Shown here: piece by piece, positions 42,287 to 54,599 of the stretch
Layout of the letters: each line of letters starts with the position of its first letter
Position numbering within the stretch: the stretch's first letter is position 1
DNA from: Phylloscopus collybita
Lineage: Eukaryota; Chordata; Aves; Passeriformes; Phylloscopidae
Reading direction: 5' to 3'
NCBI GenBank assembly: GCA_027886175.1
Contig: JAJNNQ010000078.1
Span: 2,046,001 to 2,110,000 of the forward strand
DNA length: 64,000 bases
The notes under the pieces: model-generated
Databases searched by the model: none
What the model was told of the DNA's origin: nothing
Seen by the model: the letters and a program-made list of their open reading frames with translations, nothing else
Program-made: the position numbers and the translations under genes

Positions 42287-45200
42287 ATGATTGGGCCACT
42301 GGCTGCTGCAGTTTGCACTGTGTATGGAGTTGCCTACTCCAGCTATTTCCTGACTCACCTGACACGTAAGTAGAGCTTTTCCCTGGGCAGAACCTCACCT
42401 GGCTTTTGTATGTCTTCCTGCTCTTTCTTAGTGACTGAGTGGATTTAGAAACAGGAAGACCATTTGGATGGCACTTGGGTAAATCTCCTGTTTTAGCTTT
42501 CAGCTAAAAAGGGGGTGTCTGTAGCCAGGGCTCTGCGGGCAGCATTTGCAAGGGAACCTGCAGGGGTTGTGTTCCCTCCATGGGAGGGTCTGTGGCAGCA
42601 GAGTCTGTCATTTCCTCCCTTTGCTGGGTCAAGCAGGACAACTTGGAAAATGTAGACTGGGAGACCTTCTTGGGAGACCTTCTAAAAATGCTGTGGTTGT
42701 CTCCAGTTTTCTCCAAGAATCTGGTTCATTTTCCCTTGCCCACTGCAGGTCACCTGAGCCGTGTGTTCAGAGGTGCTGATCCTGAGGTGAGTGAGAAAGG
42801 AAAATTTGATGTTCCCTCTGTTTGAGAATTGTGGAGCAAGCTGTGAGCTTGGCCTGTGGCAGCAGAGTGTAGAGGGCGAGCTGAGTAGGCTGAAAGAAAA
42901 TCCATTTCCATGTCTGCAGCAGCAAGAGCAAAGGCATCACTGGCTATTTCCTAATTTTCTATTTCAGAGCTGTAAAAGAACTAAAAGCCCAGTTCTGCAG
43001 AGAGAATGTTGCTTCCTGGTAGGAGCTGGGGGGAATATCCAATTCAGAGCAATCAGCAGTACACTTGAATCAGCCCATTTGAATTGACTCTGAGTGACTC
43101 AGAATCCCATTGCTGTCAAAGCTGATGATTTGTGCCTTAGTAGAGCTGGTTCTGGAGCTGCACAGAAATAAGGTTATAAATGATAGGTCATGGCCTGTGC
43201 CTCACGCTCCTGTCTGTCCACAGAGCACAGAACCAAGGGCAGACTCTCCTCTGGCTCCCTCTGCTCCTGCAGAAGAGGCCCAAGAGGAGCCAAATGACCC
43301 CAATCCTCCAGCTGTGGTCACACCACAGCCAGACCTTTCCAGGACAGTAAGTGCCACTTCTGGAGGGGGCTGTCTGAACTGCAAGGCAGAGCTGCAAGTT
43401 TCTGAGCAGCCAGCACTTGCTGTTGGTGGCTGAGGATGCTGAGTGCTGCAGTCCTGCCAGGACCCAGCCATTCCCCTCAGCCAGGGACACCTGGACCATG
43501 GGCTTGGACCTGTCATGTTCAGGCCCCAGCTGGCTGGGATGCTGAGAGGGGCCAGCCTGGAGCAGGAAGGCTCCCTGTCTGCAGAGGAGGGAGCATCTCA
43601 AAGACCCTGCGCTCAGCCTGGTGGGACACGGAGGGGACACTGTGGGCTGGAGACACCTGTCCCCCTGCACAGACTGGCCAAGCAGCTCCAGGCACAAAAA
43701 GTATTGATCTGACAGCAGCAGCTCTTTGGGGTGGTTTGTCCCCCTGAGCTCCTTGGCTGTGCTTACCTGGGAGCATTTCAGAGACACCCTGGGGACGTGG
43801 AGTTGCTGTTGAAGTCAGGGATTTTGGTGCCTCTCTTGCCAGGTTGTTCTTTTGCCTCTGCAGGCAGAGCAGTCAGTAGCAGAGCTGACAGGTGCTCGGA
43901 GCCCACCTGTCTTTGGGCTTTTAAGAAGCTGCTGAGGGGTGATTGTGTTGTCCATGAATCCGTGGGGGGCCCCTCTTCTCTTGTGTGGCAAAAGACTCGT
44001 TCCCTGTCAGCTTCCTAAGAGGCTGCTGGAGCTTCAGGCCCAGATGGAGCCTGATTGTACTGCCAGGGTCACTTTGGAATCTGTGCCTCCCCATGGGCAG
44101 AGACTGAGCCAGGAGAGCAGCAGCAGCCCAGCGCTTTGGGAATCTGCTGTGAGCCCAGCAGCCTTGGAATCTTGGCCCACAAATGTTGTGGGGGAAGTTA
44201 AAATCCATCTGCTCTGCTTCCTGTGCAGGTCCCTCTAGCGAGAGAGCACGAGCAGCTTGCTTTCTCAGAGATGCCAGGGCAGCCATGCCAGGTTCAGGGA
44301 GAGCTGTTTCCAGCCCAAGAAGGGGAAAAGCAGCTCAGGCAGCAGGTGGAAGAGCCACAGGAGAATGGGCAGGTGAGCCTGGCTGGGCAGGTGACAGAGT
44401 GAAGGGCAGGAAGAGGGGCTCCATAAAATGGAGCTCGTGGGACTGAGGAGGCCAGGAGTGCCACAGGCACTGGAAGCACAGAGCCTTGTAATCCCCAGAG
44501 ATCAGCACTGGGACAGCAGGGCTCCAGTGGAAGCAGAGGGGGGCAGGGAAGCAGAAAGAAGTGGCTGAATGAATGTGATTTGGAGGCTGAAAGAGGAAAA
44601 GCTGAGCCTGCTGGCAGCTCCCAGTCACTTGCTCTGCATTTGTGTGTCCAGAACATCGAGGCAGAGGCACAAGCAGAGCTGCCCAAAGCTCCCAGTGACA
44701 TCGTGGCAGTGAAGAGGAGGAGCAGGGAAGACATGAGAGGAACTCAAGATCCCTGGAATCTCCAGCAGCAGAGGAGCAACCAACAAAACCAGGTGAGTGG
44801 AGGAGTGGCAGCCACTCCACTCATGAATCCTTCTCTCTCCTGTTCTTTCCAGAGCCTTGGTGAGAAACTGCAGGCAAAAGTGCAGAAAACTCAGGCTGGG
44901 ATCAAGACAAGGGAGAAGAATTTTACTGAGAAACTGCAGGCAAAGCTACAGCAAACTCAGGCCAGGATCGAGGCAATAAACAAGAGGCTGGAGGAAGAAA
45001 AGGAAATTCAAAGAGCAACAGAGGAGATTTGTCATCTCCTCCTTGAGGAGCGAGAGGCTCTAGAAGAAAAAGTGAGTGAAAGAGCGAGAGCCACTGCAGT
45101 CCCCAGAGTGGTGCTTTTGCCCTTCTTGCCTTTGCCCTGCAGAGCAGCAGGGGCTGGGGTGATGCCTTTGAGTGCCCTCCTGCTCCAGTGCCCATCCCAG

Positions 45201-48200
45201 CCACTCCCAAGGACACTTCCTGCTCTGCTGAGTCTCAGCTGCTGCCCTGGGCAGTGGGACTGGTGCTTTGGCCTTTTGGCCAGCAGCCATCTGAATGCAT
45301 TCCTGCTGGCCTGCTCCTGCTCTCCTTGTTCCTGGAGGTGTTCTTGCAGGTGCACACGGTGACCCAGATGGATCTTGAAACAAGCTGTCTGTATCCATTG
45401 GGAATCTGGAGCTCCCCCTTTGCTCACAGTCTGTGACTCTGGGCTGACAGGGACAAGCTGTACTCTCTGACTGCTCTGCTCTCTTTGACTTGAGGTGGGA
45501 GTGTTGGCATCTTACCTGGCAGCCTGCAAAGATTTCCAGCAAGGGCCTGGCAACGAGGAGCCCCAAGATTCCTGTGAGGCACAGCAACTGTCCCAAGCAG
45601 AAGTGCTGCCACTTGAGCCCCTTCTGAGGATGGTGGAGGAAAAGAGGAGTCCGTGGGAGGAGGTAGAACATTTGAACAAGGAGCTGCAAGTGTGTCTGCA
45701 GCCCTGGGAGGGGGAAGAGAGTCCTTGGGAGAAAGTGGAAGGGTCATTTTGGCAGTCAACCTTCAGAAAATCCATGAAAATGGAGTTTGGAGAAAGTGGG
45801 AAATGAATCTGGCCATGAGCTCGAGTAAAACCAGCCTTTGGGTTTGACCCATCCAGTTTGGGAAGTGGAGATCAGGAAAAACCCCTGGCAGAGCCCTGCA
45901 TGTGGCTGACACCATCTTCCTGAGGGCTTGCATTTGCAATGGGATCTGGGGCTCATCTCTGCAGCCACTTTTCTGACACAAACTCCTTTCTTGTCTCAGC
46001 TCTACCCAGGCTCTTCTGCTGAACCTGCAGCAGCAGCAGCAGCGTCACCTAAAGGAGCCTTTCCTGCCCAATGTGGGAAGTGGAGCCCGGGCAGTTTGTT
46101 CATCTCCAGCCCTGGCAGAGCTGCTGCTCAGCACCAGCAGATGGAGGATGACTCCCTGCTGCTCCTGAGTACGTCTGGTGTCTTTCTTCTCTAAGGGACA
46201 GTGCATTGTGTGCTCGTGTCAGCAGAGCTGCACCCAATGATCCTCCTCAGCCTGGTGTCACAGGGACACTGAGGAGTCCCCACAGGAAATGCTGTGCTCC
46301 AAGGCAGCAAGAGAGTGCTCTGGCTGTTCCTGCTGCCTCTGAGGGCAGCTTGGATGTGCTTGGGTTTGTCTGAGCTTCCCCATCTGCTCCAGGCAGAAGC
46401 AGGGATTGTTCTGGCACCAGCACAAGGCTGTGACCCAGCAAATGATCTGGGCAAGTCCTGTGTGCCAGTGGCCAAACTGGATAGAATGGTTAGCTTCCTA
46501 AATTCTCCTTAGACTCCTGATTTCTCACCAGTCACCAGAGCAAAAAGACTTCACAGAAATTGATTTGTTTTGGTGTTTTGTCTTTTGGTTGTGGTTTTAA
46601 TTTGGGTATTTTTCTGGATTTCTTTTTTTTTTTGGTAGAGTTTTTCTCCATCCTGAAGGAGCTCTTCTGCCCCATGTGTCTTACTGGTGTCATTTTTATG
46701 ACTGTTCTTGTTACCACTACTACCTCTACAGGGTTTTTATGAAAATATTATATTTTTGTCAGTGAGAACTCCTTTGAAAGGACATCAGGTGACAGCAGGA
46801 AGAGAGAGCAAGAGGTGGTTGTTTTGTGCCTCCAATGTAATAAACCAGATACTTTTATAGCAATCTGTATTTAATATTCTAGCTTGTTCTTATAAAGATG
46901 TGTCTGAGGTAAGAAGGCTTTCAGAAAGGTGTGAAAGCAGAACCCAGAAACAGAAAGAGTAGAAAAACTTGGAATAAGCTGCAATTTCAAAGCTTGAAAG
47001 TAGGAGAAGTTACAAGAGTACAGCAAGCAAGGACCTGAATCAATAGTTCGAGTTTTTAGGTTTGGCTAGGATAGACCTTAAGGCTGCAGAAAAATATTCT
47101 CCTCCACTGCCAGGTGGAGAAGATGCCCTCCTCTCCTGGGAATGCATCTCCCTGTGCTTCGTTTTCTGTCCAAGATCTCTTCCAAGCACTGTAGAAAATC
47201 AGTCTCTGTGCTGGCCTGCTTGGCCTGCAGAGCTGCCTGTCTGCTTGTGGTTGTAGTGGTTGTTGTTGTTACCCAGCTGGCCACAAAGGGCTCAGAGCCC
47301 CAGACAGTGGGGCTGCCTTTTGTGTCTCTGGGATGGTGGGATCTCTGCTTTCAAGTGAGCATCTTGCATTTTGTTTCCCTCAGGGCAAATGGTGAGCAGG
47401 GGAAATCCCCTGAGGAAATACATTGAACTGGAAAATCTTGGCAGCGGGTGAGTCCAAGCACAGTTACTCCTACTCCAGTCATGGGGCAGGTGATTTGCTG
47501 CTGGAATATCTGCCAAGTGTGAAGCCAGACAAGCTGCAAACATCCTCAGACACTGGGGTTAGGCTGCCCCATCTCTCAGTACCAGCCAGAATTTGGAAGT
47601 GTGCTCAGAAGGCATTGTCCAAGACACTTCCATTGCATTGCCAGAAACAGCAACCTACCCCCTGTCACAGCAGTCAGATAACAGTTCTCAGGAACATTTC
47701 TTCCCAAGAGTTTGCTGGAAGAAATAGTCTGTGGTTGGGATAACAAGGGCCCAGTTTAGAAACTGAAATCCTTGATGAAAGAATCAAGTGGCCTTTTGAG
47801 CTGAGGCAGTAAAGCCCAGTGCTCCAGGAACAGGCCCAGTGCCCCATGCACTTGAGAGGAAAATGCATCATCTGCCTTCTGGCAGAGCCCTCTTGCCTGC
47901 TGCAGCTTTGAGGCATTTCCAGCAGACATCTGGCTGGGCTGGCTTTCCCTCCAAGATCTGAATGGCTTCTCCTTCCTTTGCTGCTCTTTTGTTTCCAGGG
48001 GCTTTGGAGTTGTCAGCAGAGCGGTCGACACTGCCACAGGAGCAGAGGTAAATGTCAACAGCCCCTGCAGGTCCTGCTGCTCTCCAGGGCTTTCCTCTCT
48101 TGTCTCAGCTGTGGCTGGAGCTGTGGGCAGAGCTGTGCTGCAAAGGCACCAGGAGCACAGACTGCTGCCAGCCTGCCAAGTGCATTTGGAACAGGCTTTG

Positions 48201-51200
48201 TCCTTCCCAGCTGCCAGAAGGAAGGCAAGGAGGGCAGTGGTTCCTTGCAGAGAAGGACGCTCTCCCTGGCTCTCAATTGCTCCACCAAAGGTGGTGCCTT
48301 AGAGCATCTCACTGCTCTCTGGGGCTACGGCTTCAGAGTCCTGAGTTCTCATTTCTGGCTGCCAGCAAATCCATCTGAATGTTCCTGGCAGTTCCTCAGC
48401 CACCTGCAGTGCTGCACTTGGGAACTGCACGTGGGGAGAGATCTGCAAGGCATCCCTGAAAGCCCTAAGCCCTGCTTAGAGCCCAAGGTGTATCCACAGA
48501 GTTGCAAGGCATGGATTCCCCAAAGGAGCAGAGAAATGGGCTGTTGGAATGTCAGTTCCTAATTACTCCTTTGTCTGAGCACAAGGCACTTTGGCACTTT
48601 GGCTCCCCTGTGTCATTGCAAAATCACTTGCTCCGTGTGTGCTGTGGTCTCGTGCCACCAACTGCTAAAGTGACTGATTTTCAATGTCATTTCAGGTGGC
48701 CATCAAGAAAATAGATCTTCAGCGAGTGAGGAGGAAGCAAGGAATCCTTAATGAAATCACAGTCATGAGGAGGAACAGGAGTCCCTGTGTTGTGAATTAT
48801 TTAGACAGGTGAGTGCTCATGGTCTCATCCCATGAATGTTTGTTTCCATACTGAAAGCATGCAAGGTTAAAAACCCACTTGGGACACTGGCAGACACGAG
48901 AGCTGTTAATTACTGATTCATGGTTATTTCTCTACTCATCTCCAATGGCTGGGAAGAGAGTGCATTTTGTCTGCATGGGTCTTCCCTGGCTTTCAAACAC
49001 ATGGTTGGAAAATGGTTCAGAAACCTGGATCAACCCCACCACAGTAAGTCAATACCCTGTAAGTTCACTGCCCACATGTTGTCTCAGGATTAATTTTTTA
49101 AAGTTTCTTCAACGCTGATGAAGTGTCCTAGAGAGGATTTCCCTTGGGTTGTTGCCCCTCTTTTCCATGGCTGTCCATGCCAGGAACACCAGGTGCTTAT
49201 TTCCAGAAATACCATGTGTGACAGGTTTCTCAGCTTGGCTTTTCCTAAACTGCACTTCTCCCTTGCTGGCCATCAGAGACATCTCCTTTTTCACAGCTGT
49301 GCCATTCTCCTTGAGACTGCACAGACTGCAAACAAGGCACAGCCTAGAGGGAATGCCTGTTCCTTTAATTCTGTCCTTGTCACAAAGGGGCCCAGAAACA
49401 AGAATCAAGCACAAAGCCAATGTAGCCATGCCTGTTCATCTGCACGGCCTTGTTTCCTTCTTTCAGCTACCTTGTGCATGGGGAACTCTGGCTGGTGATG
49501 GAGTACATGGATGGAGGCACTCTGAACGATGTCATCAGAGAGACCAACATGACTGAAGAGGAGATTGCAGCTCTCAGCAGGGAGGTGAGGGATCCCACCT
49601 GTGCTTCCCAGGGCTTGGGCAGGACTGTCTGGGAAAAGGGCTCAGAACAGGAGCAATTCCATGTGCCAGCCTTTGTTTCTGTGTTGCTGCCATGCTCTGG
49701 GCAAGCAGGAGCATCTCAAGTGAACTGCCTGCCAGTGCCCCTGCACTCACTGCACTCTGTTCTTGTGCTCTTCTCTGCTGCTGTTGCATTCTCACTCTGT
49801 CTCTTGGATTTGCTCTTCTCCATCTTGCCTCTCTCAACTTTGGCCTGTCTGCACTGCATCCCTTGCCTGTAAAAGCAGAGGTGGTGGTGGCAGCATATGA
49901 AACAAACAGCAAAGGAAAAAGAGAGACTCACTTCTCTCAGTGCTCAGCTGGAAAGGTCAGCAGTGCAGCCAAAGTGCTCTTGACTTCTGAGCACATGCAC
50001 TGCAGCAGCAGTCCTTGTGGCTGGTTTGCAGGGGGGAGTCTACAAGAGCAGTTGCTGTTGCTCTTTGCAAAGCTGACCTGCCTTTCTTTAGGAAGGTGCT
50101 GCTCTGCTGGTGTAGGAGCAGCAAGCTCCTGCTCTCCATGGCACTGTGTCCTGCCATTACTGCCCATTCCCCTGGAGAGGGAATCTTTGATAGCTGTTTT
50201 CTTTCTGCTGTGATGAAATCACAGCAGGGATTTTTGCCCTCCTGTTTCTCTTTTCTGTCTCAGTGCCTGCAAGGACTGGCTTTTCTCCACTCCAACCATG
50301 TGCTGCACCGGGATGTGAAGAGCCTCAACATCCTCCTCAGAACCGATGGCTCTGTCAAGCTGGGTCAGTATATTCTTGGTCAGGTGCAGCGTTCCAGGGA
50401 CATGGGGGGTGTGGGGCTGCTTTGGAGTGACTGCCAGCCCCCCAAAAATGGTGCTGCTGGCAGTGCAGGGAGCCCTGCTGTGAGCTGACCACACGGTTCC
50501 CACGTGCACAGGGGTATGGCAAGGAACAAGCAGTCCAGAGTGGCTGTGCTCTGTGTGTGTCCCTTCCCAAGGGAGGGAGCTACAAGTGCAAAGCTTCAGG
50601 GGGACAAAAGCCACTGCTGGAGGCAGTGTCAAAAATGGGGGGATTTTTGAAGTAGCCAAAGCCATATTGCTTTGGCTAAAGTCCTGAGGAAAGAGAGCAG
50701 GAACAGTTGTCCAGGAGATTCAACAGCACCTTCCCAAACTTACACTGGGCAATTCCTTTGCTTGCTTTCCTAATTGCACAGTCTGCAACTCAAACCAGTC
50801 TTTTGCTTTCTCCCCAGCTGATTTTGGCCTCTCTGCTCAACTCACCCCTGAGCAGAGCAGACGCAGCTCGGTGATCGGGACTGCTTGGTGGATGGCGCCT
50901 GAAGTGGTCAGAGGTCAACCCTATGGCCCCAAAGTGGACATTTGGTCATTTGGCATTGTGGGCATTGAGATGGTGGAGCAGGAAGTTCCCTACCAGAGTG
51001 AAAGTCCTGTCTCGGTAAGGTGTCAATGCTCTCTGGTCCCGCTGTCTTTCTCACCTCTCCCACCTTCTGGGTGCCCTTGGACAAAATCCCATTGCCATCT
51101 GCTGGAACTGCTGCCACCACGGTCCCTTTTGGAAAATGTCCCTGCAGCTCATCAGCATCTGCTGTAGGTTTGGGTGCACCACTGGGGGAACTCCAGCCTC

Positions 51201-53070
51201 ACCCCACGCAAACAATCTCCATGCTCAGGCAATATTTTGCTTTGGCTTAGAAGTCATTCCAGCTCTTTTGCCTGTGGAGATGGCCCTGCCAACAGGAAAC
51301 AAGCATCTTAGAACTGGTGTCATCTTTCCTGAATTGAAGGAAACAAACCCAAACCCAACAAAGTTTCTAAAACTGTGGTTTGGAGAGAAGAAGTGCACCC
51401 CCATTCTTCTCACAGGGAAACTTGCCTGGAACATGGACATGAGGGTGTGAAGGCCACAGAGGCTCTTGTGCTTCTTGTGCAGTGCTGCTGGAACACTCAG
51501 GGACCATATTTCCTTCCTAAGCCAAGCCACTTTCTCCATGTCACCAAGCTGAAGCCTGGTGATGTGCAGAGCCTGCCAAACCCTCCCCTTTGTTTCCTGG
51601 CACTTTCTAGGATGGACACACCATGAATGCATTGACCTGAGTATCCAAATGAGCAGAGGGCTATCACAGGGATGGAATTTCTCCCTCTTCTGATTTCAGT
51701 ACCAAAATTTTCCTTTTGCTGCGTAAGGGAAGCTGAAATTTGCAGTCTGCTGAGAGACAGAGCTGCAGGTGTTTCCTGTGTGCCCAAACAGGCATTTTCA
51801 TCCCAATACATTTCTGCATGCCTCTTCATGTGTCTGTTGAAGATGAGATTCCAAATGTTTGTTCCCTTACCTGAGGAATAACTGAGGGATTTCCTTTCTT
51901 TCCTTTCAATTACCATTGTTTTCAAGAACCAAGCAAGAAGCTTGATGACTTTTGTTTGATGCCAGCTGGGCTTGAGGGACCAACAAGCACTGCAGAGATG
52001 CTTTTCATGTCATAATCCTTAGAAACAGTAGAGTGAGTTAGTAGAGCAAAGTCCCTCTTCCAAATAGCCTGTCAAGCTGGTCAAGGGAATGCTCAGAGAA
52101 GCAAAGGTGCTTTTGCTGGTGTAGTTTCCACTCATGAGGTCAGTCAATGAAATCATCTGCCAAGGCCAGATCTGCTGGATGTTGGGAAAGCTGTGGCTGC
52201 ATTGGGGTTTGGGTTTTTTGTTGGTACAGGAAAGTCATCTGTGCCTCTGTGCCACGGCAGAAACAAACTGCCGCTGCAGAGTGGAGCTTGAACAATGGGA
52301 TCTGGGAGAGCAGTTAGAGACACAGTGAAAGAAGCAGGGGAGAGACTGGTGTTTCCTTTTTCTCCAGGCTCAGCTCCTGATAGCCACCAAAGGCATCCCA
52401 GAGCTGCGGCAGCCCAGGCTCCTCTCCCCTTTGCTGCGTGACTTCCTGAGCTGCTGCCTGCAGACAGACGAGGCGCGGCGCTGGTCTGCCCAGGAGCTCC
52501 TGCAGGTAAAATGCCCGGGGGCTGCAGGTGGAACAGTGTCCCAGGGATGAGCTCCTCCTCCACTGGAGTGCAAGGCATCAGATGAGCCCCCTCCTCCTCA
52601 CCTCTGCTCTCTGTGCTGTTCAAAGGAAAACACTCAGCAATCCTGGACTGGGCTGGGCTGGCAGGGACCTGTAAAGCTCATCTGCTCCAAGTGCCCTGCA
52701 AGGAGCAGGGACATCCTGAAAGAGATCGGGATGCTCAGACCTGAAATATTTCCAGGGCTGGGGCACTGAGCAACTCTTGCAGCAAGCTGTGCCCCTGTTG
52801 CCCCAGTGTTGCTCCTTAGACCTACTCTGACTCAAGCCCCTTTTCATTTCAAAAATATTACCCTGACTTTGAGGCTCTTCACTTGGAAAGTAAGGGTGCA
52901 TCGTTGTTTTTTTTTTTTCCTTTGTGCAGCATCCATTTGTTACATCTGCCAAGCCTGCATCCAGCCTGATTCCACTCATCCTTTCCGTGAACAAGTGGAA
53001 GGAGGAGACTGGAATAGAAGAATTACTTTTGAACTGGCATCTCAGAGAACAGCATCAAGGAGGATTGTAG
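42287..53070 (+). CDS. PAK-type serine/threonine kinase with coiled-coil N terminus, no CRIB domain
   Basis: Sixteen exons join in phase: 42287-42365, 42749-42786, 43224-43346, 44229-44372, 44652-44792, 44853-45071, 45495-45689, 46000-46168, 47384-47447, 47999-48047, 48696-48808, 49467-49584, 50264-50363, 50818-51014, 52368-52505, 52930-53070; 675 residues. The start has a perfect Kozak context (gccaccATGA). Residues 1-26 are hydrophobic; 26-225 are acidic, Pro/Gln-rich; 180-250 form a coiled coil with a 22-residue repeat ([14 protein letters not shown] / [14 protein letters not shown]). The kinase domain spans about 382-635: GSGGFGVV loop, VAIK Lys411, Glu427, HRDVKSLN (Asp501, Asn506), DFG (519-521), APE (544-546); all catalytic residues are present. 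No p21-binding CRIB motif was seen. PAK3-like genes are known to be expanded in zebra finch. The 5' exons and the kinase could instead be separate genes, but shared phase argues for one. Confidence 0.85.
46639..46742 (+). CDS. Alternative terminal exon of the PAK-like gene (kinase-less, membrane-tail isoform)
   Basis: Acceptor cttttttttttttggtag, then 104 nt to TGA, in the phase (1) left by exon 46000-46168. The tail reads [10 protein letters not shown] followed by hydrophobic [12 protein letters not shown] and TTTTSTGFL. Used instead of the kinase exons, it gives a 403-residue protein: coiled coil plus a C-terminal hydrophobic segment. A polyadenylation signal (AATAAA at 46839-46844) follows about 100 bp later. 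This could also be the only terminal exon of an independent upstream gene. Confidence 0.6.
46839..46844 (+). terminator. Polyadenylation signal of the short isoform
   Basis: AATAAA in 'ccaatgtaataaaccag', 97 bp after the alternative stop codon. Confidence 0.6.
52640..52805 (-). mobile_element. CR1 LINE fragment (antisense) in the last intron
   Basis: 'aaagctcatctgctccaagt', 'gcagggacatcctgaa', 'tttccagggctggggcactg' follow the order of an antisense CR1 3' region. Intronic to the PAK-like gene. Confidence 0.7.
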
Positions 53071-53345
53071 TGTAGGATTGTAGATAAGATTGTAGAGTAG
53101 GACTGTAGCTGGGATTGTAGAGTAGAATTGTAGGTAGGGTGGTAGAGTAGGATTTTAGCTAGGTTGGTAGAGTAGGTTTGTAGGTAGGATGGTAGAGCAG
53201 GATTATAGATTAGGATTATAGCTAGGTTGATAGAGTAGAATTGTGGATAGAATTGTAGAGTAGGACTGTAGCTATGATTGTAGAGTAGGATTGTAGCTAT
53301 GATTGTAGAGTAGAATTGTAGCTAGGATGGTAGAGGAGGATTGTT
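53071..53345. repeat. GTAGAGTAGGATT minisatellite in the 3' UTR of the PAK-like gene
   Basis: Units of 12-14 bp (attgtagagtagg, attgtagctagg, tggtagagtagg), starting at the stop codon itself. The stop codon TAG and the last codons (GGL) already read as repeat sequence. Confidence 0.93.
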
Positions 53346-53358
53346 GCATAGAATTGTA

Positions 53359-53364
53359 AATAAA
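53359..53364 (+). terminator. Polyadenylation signal of the PAK-like gene
   Basis: AATAAA in 'gaattgtaaataaagtttgtg', about 290 bp after the stop and just after the 3' UTR minisatellite. Confidence 0.8.
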
Positions 53365-53399
53365 GTTTGTGAAATCTCAACTCATTTCCAAGATTTCCC

Positions 53400-54540
53400 T
53401 CCTTCTCAGCCTGTGAGAAAGCTCAACATTTCCTTCTGATTTGTCCATTTTATCTTACAGGTGGAAAGTGACATTGATGGCTTCTTTGGTACGGTTGGAA
53501 AGTGGGGAAGGCTCTTCTTCATCCATCCTCTCCAGACCACAGTGCCTTTGGAATATGACCCACTGGCTGGGTTTTCCCAGCTGTGGCACTTGTGTTTGAG
53601 GCAGAAAGGGCAGTGGCATTTGCAGGCAGAACCAAAGGACGCGTGGGGCAGCCCAAATATCCTGTGCACACGCAGGCCTTGAGCTATGACTGGAGAGCAC
53701 TGGGGTTCCTCCCCCTTGGATTTGTATCCCTAAGTGCAATGTCTGTGGCTGGAGGAGAGTTTTGCCCAAGTGAGGGAGCAGAGAGCTCAGGGAGGCTGCA
53801 GGGAAAGCTGCAGAGCTGGTGCAGAGCTGTCAGCGAGGGCCAGGGGAGAGCAGGCCCCGCCTTGGCCAGGCCGCAGCCCCAGCAGAGCCCTGGCAGAGCC
53901 CGGAGCAGCCTGAGCCAGGGCAGAGGAGGCTGCAGTGAGGCCCTTGGAGCTGCAAGAGGCAGCAGCCCGGCCCTGGGTGCCTCTTGGTGGCCCCGGGCGA
54001 ATCCTGGGCTCTCAGAGCCCAGCTGGCAGCTGCCGCTGCCCAGGGGAAGCGCAGCCCTGCTGGGCACAGCACAGCCTGGGGGCATTGGCCCTGTGCAGTC
54101 TGCACAGCAGGAGAGAAAGGCCAAGGACAGCCCAGGGCTGCAGGCCTGGCTGAGCATTCCTGCTCTTGTGCCGGCTGCCCTGCAACTCCTGGCCAAGGTG
54201 AGCAGTGTGTGCAGCCCTCTGGGCACAGCGGGAGGGAGCCGGGCTGCTCCGCAGGCTCCAGCACAGGGCAGTGTAACAGCGAATTAATCACTGCTGAATT
54301 GTGGAGTCTGTGTGGTTGCTGTGCTGGGAGAGCAGCCTCGTGGTTTGTCCCAAAAGGATCCTCTCCCTGCACTGCTAACAGAGGCACAGACCCCTCGGAC
54401 AGGTCTGGGCTTGTTTCAGGCAGCCTGGGACCCAGGAGCAGCAGCGAGATAAATGTAGCAAGATGAAATCCAGCGTGACTCCTTCAGAGAGGTTGGACTT
54501 TCAGTGGAGAAAGGAAACGGATCTGCTTCAGGAGTCTTGT
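53400..54540. other. Intergenic, no gene recognised
   Basis: Splice-like sites exist (acceptor tatcttacag at 53451-53460; donor GCCAAG/GTGAGC near 54197), but the open frames are GC-driven and match nothing recognised. Confidence 0.4.
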
Positions 54541-54599
54541 CCAGAGATTTTATTCCAGTTACAGCAGCAGTTCTGAACCGTGTGACTTCCCTGAGCAGA

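Noticed and set aside
53448..53700. Extra 3' exon of the PAK-like gene at the acceptor near 53460
   Set aside because: The gene already ends with a stop at 53068-53070 and AATAAA at 53359; the following frame matches no kinase tail.
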